A stretch of DNA of 10,032 nucleotides, from NCBI GenBank assembly GCA_937965895.1, contig CALCKS010000317.1, positions 1 to 10,032 of the forward strand, given 5' to 3'. The position numbers and the translations under genes are program-made. Of this stretch, positions 5,894 to 10,032 are shown one piece after another. Origin of the DNA: an uncultured Campylobacter sp. Its GTDB lineage: Bacteria; Campylobacterota; Campylobacteria; Campylobacterales; Campylobacteraceae. The notes under the pieces were generated by a model. The model saw nothing but the letters and a program-made list of their open reading frames with translations. It did not search any database and was not told the DNA's origin. The number at the start of each line of letters is the position of its first letter. Within the stretch, counting starts at the first letter, position 1.

Positions 5894-6361
5894 ATGGCGT
5901 TTGAAAACGCAATCATCACCAAAGAGGATGATGAGAAGTACGGATTGAGTGAAATTTACTACAAATATAATCCATACTATGAGACTTTCATTAATGAGTT
6001 ACGATGGACTATCGATAGGGAGAGAGATTGCTGGGCTTGGTTTCTTTATAGCTTCCCAGGTTATGAATACGACCACGATTACGATACAAAGTCTATTTGG
6101 ATCTTATATTATAAAGGTGAAATTATAGAGATGATTATAGATCATGAGGTAAATATTGATAGAAAAGTAGTTCCAGAGGAATTTCATAGAATCTGGAAAC
6201 TCCTAGATTTAAAACCAGATCATACGCAAAATCTTAGTAAGCAAGATATTTTATGCCTGCTAAAAGAAATTTTGGAAGTATATAGGGACTGTGATTTGTG
6301 GAAACCGGAGTCGAATTATACTATGGAACTACAAGATTTAACTGATAAAGGGGAGAAATAA
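5894..6361 (+). CDS. Unrecognised 155-residue acidic protein, probable partner of the RTX protein
   Basis: No family recognised. The protein is strongly acidic, rich in Tyr and Trp (RW, DCWAWFLYSF, IWILYY, IWKLL, LWK), with no signal peptide or membrane segment, so it should be cytoplasmic. Order read by eye: an N-terminal helix-like region (EIYYKYNPYYETFINELRW), a central beta-like part (YDTKSIWILYYKGEIIEMII), then helices (SKQDILCLLKEILEVYRDC). ATG 5894 follows a strong ribosome site (GAGGAGGAG, 5882-5890). Its stop is one base before the RTX gene's ATG, so the two are translationally coupled. Sampled lines are about 28% GC, like the first 350 bp of the RTX gene and unlike the rest of it. 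Size, location and coupling fit an immunity protein, secretion chaperone or activator; it does not resemble the HlyC acyltransferase. Role inferred from context only. Confidence 0.8.
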   Translation: MAFENAIITKEDDEKYGLSEIYYKYNPYYETFINELRWTIDRERDCWAWFLYSFPGYEYDHDYDTKSIWILYYKGEIIEMIIDHEVNIDRKVVPEEFHRIWKLLDLKPDHTQNLSKQDILCLLKEILEVYRDCDLWKPESNYTMELQDLTDKGEK

Positions 6362-6362
6362 A

Positions 6363-9300
6363 ATGGCAAATTTAACGCTAGAACAAGCAAACGCAAGATT
6401 AGCTTTAGCTAATTCACTGGATGACATTATAGGCATTTTAAAAGAAATAGATATAAACTCGTCTGGATCAACAACTGTATTTTATAGTGGCATTAAGGAA
6501 ACCCAGGAAGATTTAAAGAATGCACTGAAAAATTCTAAGAATAATAAGAATTTTAGAATGATTGATAAGACTCCCGCTGCTGATTTTTTAACTATAAAGG
6601 GCAAAAAAGCCAATAGTGTTTTATTGGAAGCATTTAATAGGATTTTTACGAAGAACGATCCAAATTTTAAAATAGTGGATAGTTCGGGAAAATTAAATCC
6701 TCTTGTTACCGACTTCCTTTACAGAACCGATAACGGCGCTTGGGACACAGTATCTAAACGTTTCGCTGCCGCAACAAAAGGCGAAGTAGTAACCATAATA
6801 GGTGATGGAGCTAAAGTCGAGAGAACATTTTATCAAACCGAACTCCCCGAGCTTCTCAAAAATGAAAATATCACTAAAATCAACGGTATGGATAAAGCGG
6901 AATTAGTTTCTAAGCTAAATTCTTGTGCTACCGATAGAGAAAAACTGAATTATATCATCAGTGATCAAAAAGCCGTAGCAAAAATAGCGGGTAAAGAAAT
7001 ATCCGAACTAACGCAAGATGATTTCGATAAAGCACGCAAAAACACAAATTTCGAGGCGATATTCAAAGAAAATAAAAATACGCTAGTTCAAAATTATATC
7101 AATGATATAGTCACAAATGATAAAATTCCGTATTCAGAGAAGGTCAAAGAGCTAACTAAGGCTTTTGGTCGCGATAAGCTACCGTTCATCACGAAAGAGC
7201 TAAATAGACTAGGGATTATGGGCGGACTAATAGGCTTTGATATGACTATGCAAAGAGCAGATCAGGCACTTAGTGCAGGAAATAGAGAAGAAGCAAGAAG
7301 TATACTCAAAGAATACATGCTAGAAGAAACCGGAGCGAATATAGGCGGCTATATGTTTGCCTCGCTGATTATGCCTAATAAGGGTATGGGCAAAACTAAA
7401 GCAATAGCTTTGGTTACACTATTCGGCGCGGTAGGTTCATATCTAGGAAGCGACTATCTCCTAAATCTTTATAAGAATAGAGATTCGTTGTCATATTTTT
7501 TCAACCTCTATGATCCAAACTGGGTAGGAAGAGACCCATGGTTGCTTGAAGTAATTAAGGAGATAACGGCTCCTTATGTGGATAAGCTGGATGAATATAT
7601 GACGAACGCTTCGGATGCTCTTATAGATTTTACGATCGCAGCTGTCAATAAAATGAATGAAGAATTATCTAACAAACTTCAAAACACTAAGAAATTTTAC
7701 ATTGGACTTGCCGTTTCTATCTTGGAATTTTTCATCGTCGACCCTCTCGCCCTAGATCTCAACGGTGACGGCAAGATCGGCATCAGCCCTGCACCTAACG
7801 GCGGAGCCTACTTTGATCACAACGGAGATGGGGTATCTCACAGATCATCTTGGATAAGCAAAGAGGATGGAATTTTAGCCTACGATCGTAACGGCAACGG
7901 CAATATAGACGACGGCGGCGAGCTATTTGGAAATTTCACGCAGATAAAAGATAAAGATGGTAATCAAAGACTAGCCAAGGACGGTTACGAAGCTTTAAAG
8001 GAATTCGATAGCAATAACGACGGGCTTATAGATAATAAAGACGATAAATTTAAAGATCTTAAAATTTGGCAGGATGCGAACTCTAACGGGATCTCAGACG
8101 AAGGCGAGCTAAAGAGCCTAGATGAGCTAGGCATCGCTAGCCTAAGCCTAAATCACAATGAGGTAAACGAAGATCTAGGAGGCGGCAATACCCTAAGCCT
8201 AAAGGGAAACTATACTAAAACTGACGGCACCGCTCATAGTATGGGCGATCTAAATTTTAACGTAGATACGATAAACTCTAAATTTAAAGACGGGGCGCCG
8301 TTAAGCTCCGAAGATATGGCTAGAGCGAATATCAAAGGCTTTGGATTACTAAGAGATCTAAGATCCGCCGCTGCATTAAATAAAGAGTTAGCTGCCGCAC
8401 TAGATAACTACTCTCGCTTAAATACCAAAGAGGAGCAGTTAAAGGCTCTGCCAGGTCTTATAAAAGCCTGGAGCGAGACTGCTGTAAGAAGCACGGGCGG
8501 AAATTCTAATGCCGCGGGCTACGAAGTAAACCTAAAAGGGGTGAAGCTTCCAAGCAATGTAAGTCTAGGCGCAGGATCAAACATCAACGTAGATGCAGAT
8601 GGTAACGTGATAAACTCCGGTAATCCAAACGCAAGAAGACTAAGCCTTACTCCGTCTCAATATCAGGCTCTACTGAATAGCTCAAATTCTATAGATGAGA
8701 GCTTGCTAAAGGAGTTTGAGAGTATAAAATATAAGATCAAAGTAATCGATGCTTTCACCGGTTCAAAGACTGCAGAGCTCTATTATATAAGCAATGACGA
8801 TATAAAAGCTATCATCAAAAACACGAACGAAACTTATGAGAAAATTTTAAACTACTCCTATGCTTCGCTACTGGCTCAAACCAGACTAAAAGGCTATGCC
8901 GATCTGATAAGTCTAGATATGATCTCGGTACCTAACGATACGGCTGCGGGCAATAGTGCCTCGGGGTCTGCGAATGGTGGCGCCTCGGCGGGCGACAATT
9001 CAAAATCCGATGCCGCGAGCGGCGGCGCAAATACATCTGCTAAACTGAAGTATGATTTTAGACTAAATTTCACCAAAGTAATCGATAAATTTAAAGAGAT
9101 CAACCTAAGCGATTCGAAGAAAGCTTTCGTGGATTTGGCGGAGTTTACTACCTTATTTCAAAGTAAAAAGGAGTTCACCGCAGGACTTAGCCTACTTGCC
9201 GAGTTTGCATACGGAGCGAATAAACGCGGGGTGTTGGGTGAATACATAGCCGCCATAGGGCAAGAGACACAAAATAAGCTAGACATAGCAACGATAACTT

Positions 9301-10032
9301 CTAATTCCAGCGGCACAAATGCAAATGATATGATAGTAGGGTCTACTGGTAACGACGTTATCAATGGACAAGGCGGCAACGACATCCTTTACGGCGGAGC
9401 CGGTAACGATAAGCTTGATGGTGGATACGGCGATGACACCTTAATAGGCGGAGCCGGTAATGATAGATTGGAGGGCGGCAATGGAGACGATACCTACATA
9501 TTCGGAAGAGGCGACGGAGCGGATACTATCTATGATATAGGCGGCAACGATACTCTTAAATTTAAAGAGGGGATTAAGAAAGAAGATCTAATCGTTAAAA
9601 GAGCTGAAAACAATATCGATAACCTTGAAATTTCTATCAAAGGAACGGATGATAAGTTGACGATAAACGGTGTTTATTGGAACAATGGAAGAACTTATGA
9701 CGGTGCAAAGATAGAGAACTTCGAATTTGCAGACGGAACTAAACTATCTCTTCATGAATTCGAAACCCAAACCGCCTTTAAAGGAACTGATGGTAACGAT
9801 ATAATCTATGGAGCGAATGCTACCGATGAAATTCACGGTGGAGCAGGCGATGATACAATAATAGCTTATGACGGTAACGACACTATTTATGGCGATGAGG
9901 GTAATGATAAACTCTACGGCGGAGATGGTAATAACACTTTATATGGCGGCGAAGGAGACGATATCATTGACGCAAACGGCGGCAACGACATCCTTTACGG
10001 CGGAGCCGGTAACGATAAGCTTGATGGTGGAT
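6363..10032 (+). CDS. Large RTX calcium-binding protein, probable type I secreted toxin or adhesin (3' end cut)
   Basis: The frame is open from ATG 6363 to the window edge, at least 1223 residues. Residues 1-320 are an unrecognised, mostly helical region; 326-365 is a glycine-rich hydrophobic stretch (IGGYMFASLIM, then AIALVTLFGAVGSYLG) that may insert in membranes; a second, FYIGLAVSILEFFIV, precedes residue 460. From 460 comes the module common before RTX repeats in FrpA/FrpC-like proteins: DPLALDLNGDGKIG, YFDHNGDG (483), YDRNGNGNIDDGGELFG (507), FDSNNDGLIDNKDD (548) and IWQDANSNGISDEGEL (568), EF-hand-like calcium loops. Residues 857-895 are a Gly/Ser/Ala/Asn linker. RTX nonapeptides (GGxGxDxUx) fill about 988-1050 (e.g. 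GGNDILYGGAGNDKLDGG), a hemolysin-type calcium-binding-related domain 1055-1130 (DLIVKRAENNI to FEFADGTKL), and a second RTX block 1140-1223. No N-terminal signal peptide, as expected for type I export; the C-terminal signal is off the edge. Confidence 0.93.
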   Translation, partial: MANLTLEQANARLALANSLDDIIGILKEIDINSSGSTTVFYSGIKETQEDLKNALKNSKNNKNFRMIDKTPAADFLTIKGKKANSVLLEAFNRIFTKNDPNFKIVDSSGKLNPLVTDFLYRTDNGAWDTVSKRFAAATKGEVVTIIGDGAKVERTFYQTELPELLKNENITKINGMDKAELVSKLNSCATDREKLNYIISDQKAVAKIAGKEISELTQDDFDKARKNTNFEAIFKENKNTLVQNYINDIVTNDKIPYSEKVKELTKAFGRDKLPFITKELNRLGIMGGLIGFDMTMQRADQALSAGNREEARSILKEYMLEETGANIGGYMFASLIMPNKGMGKTKAIALVTLFGAVGSYLGSDYLLNLYKNRDSLSYFFNLYDPNWVGRDPWLLEVIKEITAPYVDKLDEYMTNASDALIDFTIAAVNKMNEELSNKLQNTKKFYIGLAVSILEFFIVDPLALDLNGDGKIGISPAPNGGAYFDHNGDGVSHRSSWISKEDGILAYDRNGNGNIDDGGELFGNFTQIKDKDGNQRLAKDGYEALKEFDSNNDGLIDNKDDKFKDLKIWQDANSNGISDEGELKSLDELGIASLSLNHNEVNEDLGGGNTLSLKGNYTKTDGTAHSMGDLNFNVDTINSKFKDGAPLSSEDMARANIKGFGLLRDLRSAAALNKELAAALDNYSRLNTKEEQLKALPGLIKAWSETAVRSTGGNSNAAGYEVNLKGVKLPSNVSLGAGSNINVDADGNVINSGNPNARRLSLTPSQYQALLNSSNSIDESLLKEFESIKYKIKVIDAFTGSKTAELYYISNDDIKAIIKNTNETYEKILNYSYASLLAQTRLKGYADLISLDMISVPNDTAAGNSASGSANGGASAGDNSKSDAASGGANTSAKLKYDFRLNFTKVIDKFKEINLSDSKKAFVDLAEFTTLFQSKKEFTAGLSLLAEFAYGANKRGVLGEYIAAIGQETQNKLDIATITSNSSGTNANDMIVGSTGNDVINGQGGNDILYGGAGNDKLDGGYGDDTLIGGAGNDRLEGGNGDDTYIFGRGDGADTIYDIGGNDTLKFKEGIKKEDLIVKRAENNIDNLEISIKGTDDKLTINGVYWNNGRTYDGAKIENFEFADGTKLSLHEFETQTAFKGTDGNDIIYGANATDEIHGGAGDDTIIAYDGNDTIYGDEGNDKLYGGDGNNTLYGGEGDDIIDANGGNDILYGGAGNDKLDGG
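9372..9426 (+). repeat. 55-bp exact repeat, copy 1 (within RTX block 1)
   Basis: Starts GGCGGCAACGACATCCTTTA and ends AAGCTTGATGGTGGAT. It encodes two RTX nonapeptides, GGNDILYGG and AGNDKLDGG. The base before it (A) differs from that before copy 2 (C), so identity begins exactly here. Other RTX units in this gene differ at many silent positions, so the perfect copy implies recent duplication or gene conversion within the gene. Confidence 0.95.
9978..10032 (+). repeat. 55-bp exact repeat, copy 2 (ends at the window edge)
   Basis: Identical in all 55 bases to 9372-9426 and 606 bp (202 codons) downstream in the same frame. The sequence stops at the last base of the match, so how far the identity truly runs is unknown. 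Confidence 0.95.

Noticed and set aside
8894..9385. Minus-strand open frames at 8894-9103 and 9158-9385
   Set aside because: Fully inside the RTX coding region on the opposite strand; no support as genes.
9324..10032. Regular short DNA repeats resembling a CRISPR or tandem array
   Set aside because: They encode in-frame RTX nonapeptides with silent variation between units and no unique spacers, so they are protein repeats.

Overview
The window looks like an artificial join of two unrelated bacterial genomes. Bases 1 to about 3750 have fairly even base composition and carry compact housekeeping and regulatory genes of an anaerobe. Gene style suggests an oral spirochaete such as Treponema, but that is a weak guess. 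From about 3760 to the end the DNA has the AAATTTTAA-rich spacers, ATA/CTA/AAA-rich codons and TATAAAAT-type promoter of a Campylobacter-like epsilonproteobacterium (gracilis/showae/rectus type; genus inferred from style only). The switch falls inside a citrate synthase gene, which loses its N-terminal part at the join.

Left part. The first ~190 residues of formate-tetrahydrofolate ligase (fhs, minus strand, runs off the left edge) are divergent from a plus-strand operon: a TetR-family regulator with a WHG-type C-terminal domain, a flavodoxin plus two-[4Fe-4S] ferredoxin fusion (EFR1 family), and a secreted DUF2141 protein. The 120-bp space between fhs and tetR holds two good sigma-70 promoters and a cluster of TGTAAA boxes that are probably the TetR operators. 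On the minus strand follow an RsuA-family rRNA pseudouridine synthase (two frameshifts) and, directly upstream of it, the C-terminal part of citrate synthase (one frameshift). With one near the fhs start, four frameshifts fall in poly-A/T runs, and in each case seven A would restore the frame.

Right part. A TolC-family outer-membrane protein with a TTG start and signal peptide is followed by about 450 bp of AT-rich spacer holding at most one tiny ORF. Then comes a tight two-gene unit: an unrecognised 155-residue acidic cytoplasmic protein and, one base after its stop, a very large RTX calcium-binding protein (at least 1223 residues, cut by the right edge). The large protein has an unrecognised N-terminal region, an EF-hand-like 'D-x-N-G-D-G' module, a helical region, a Gly/Ser/Ala linker and two blocks of RTX nonapeptides separated by a hemolysin-type calcium-binding-related domain. 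TolC-like protein plus RTX protein suggests a type I secretion system whose ABC transporter and membrane-fusion protein lie outside the window. The small protein and the first ~115 codons of the RTX gene share a distinctly lower GC content, hinting at an exchangeable cassette (effector head plus partner).

The last 55 bases are an exact copy of 9372-9426, so the sequence probably ends because an assembler could not pass this repeat. No rRNA, tRNA, CRISPR or insertion sequence was seen.
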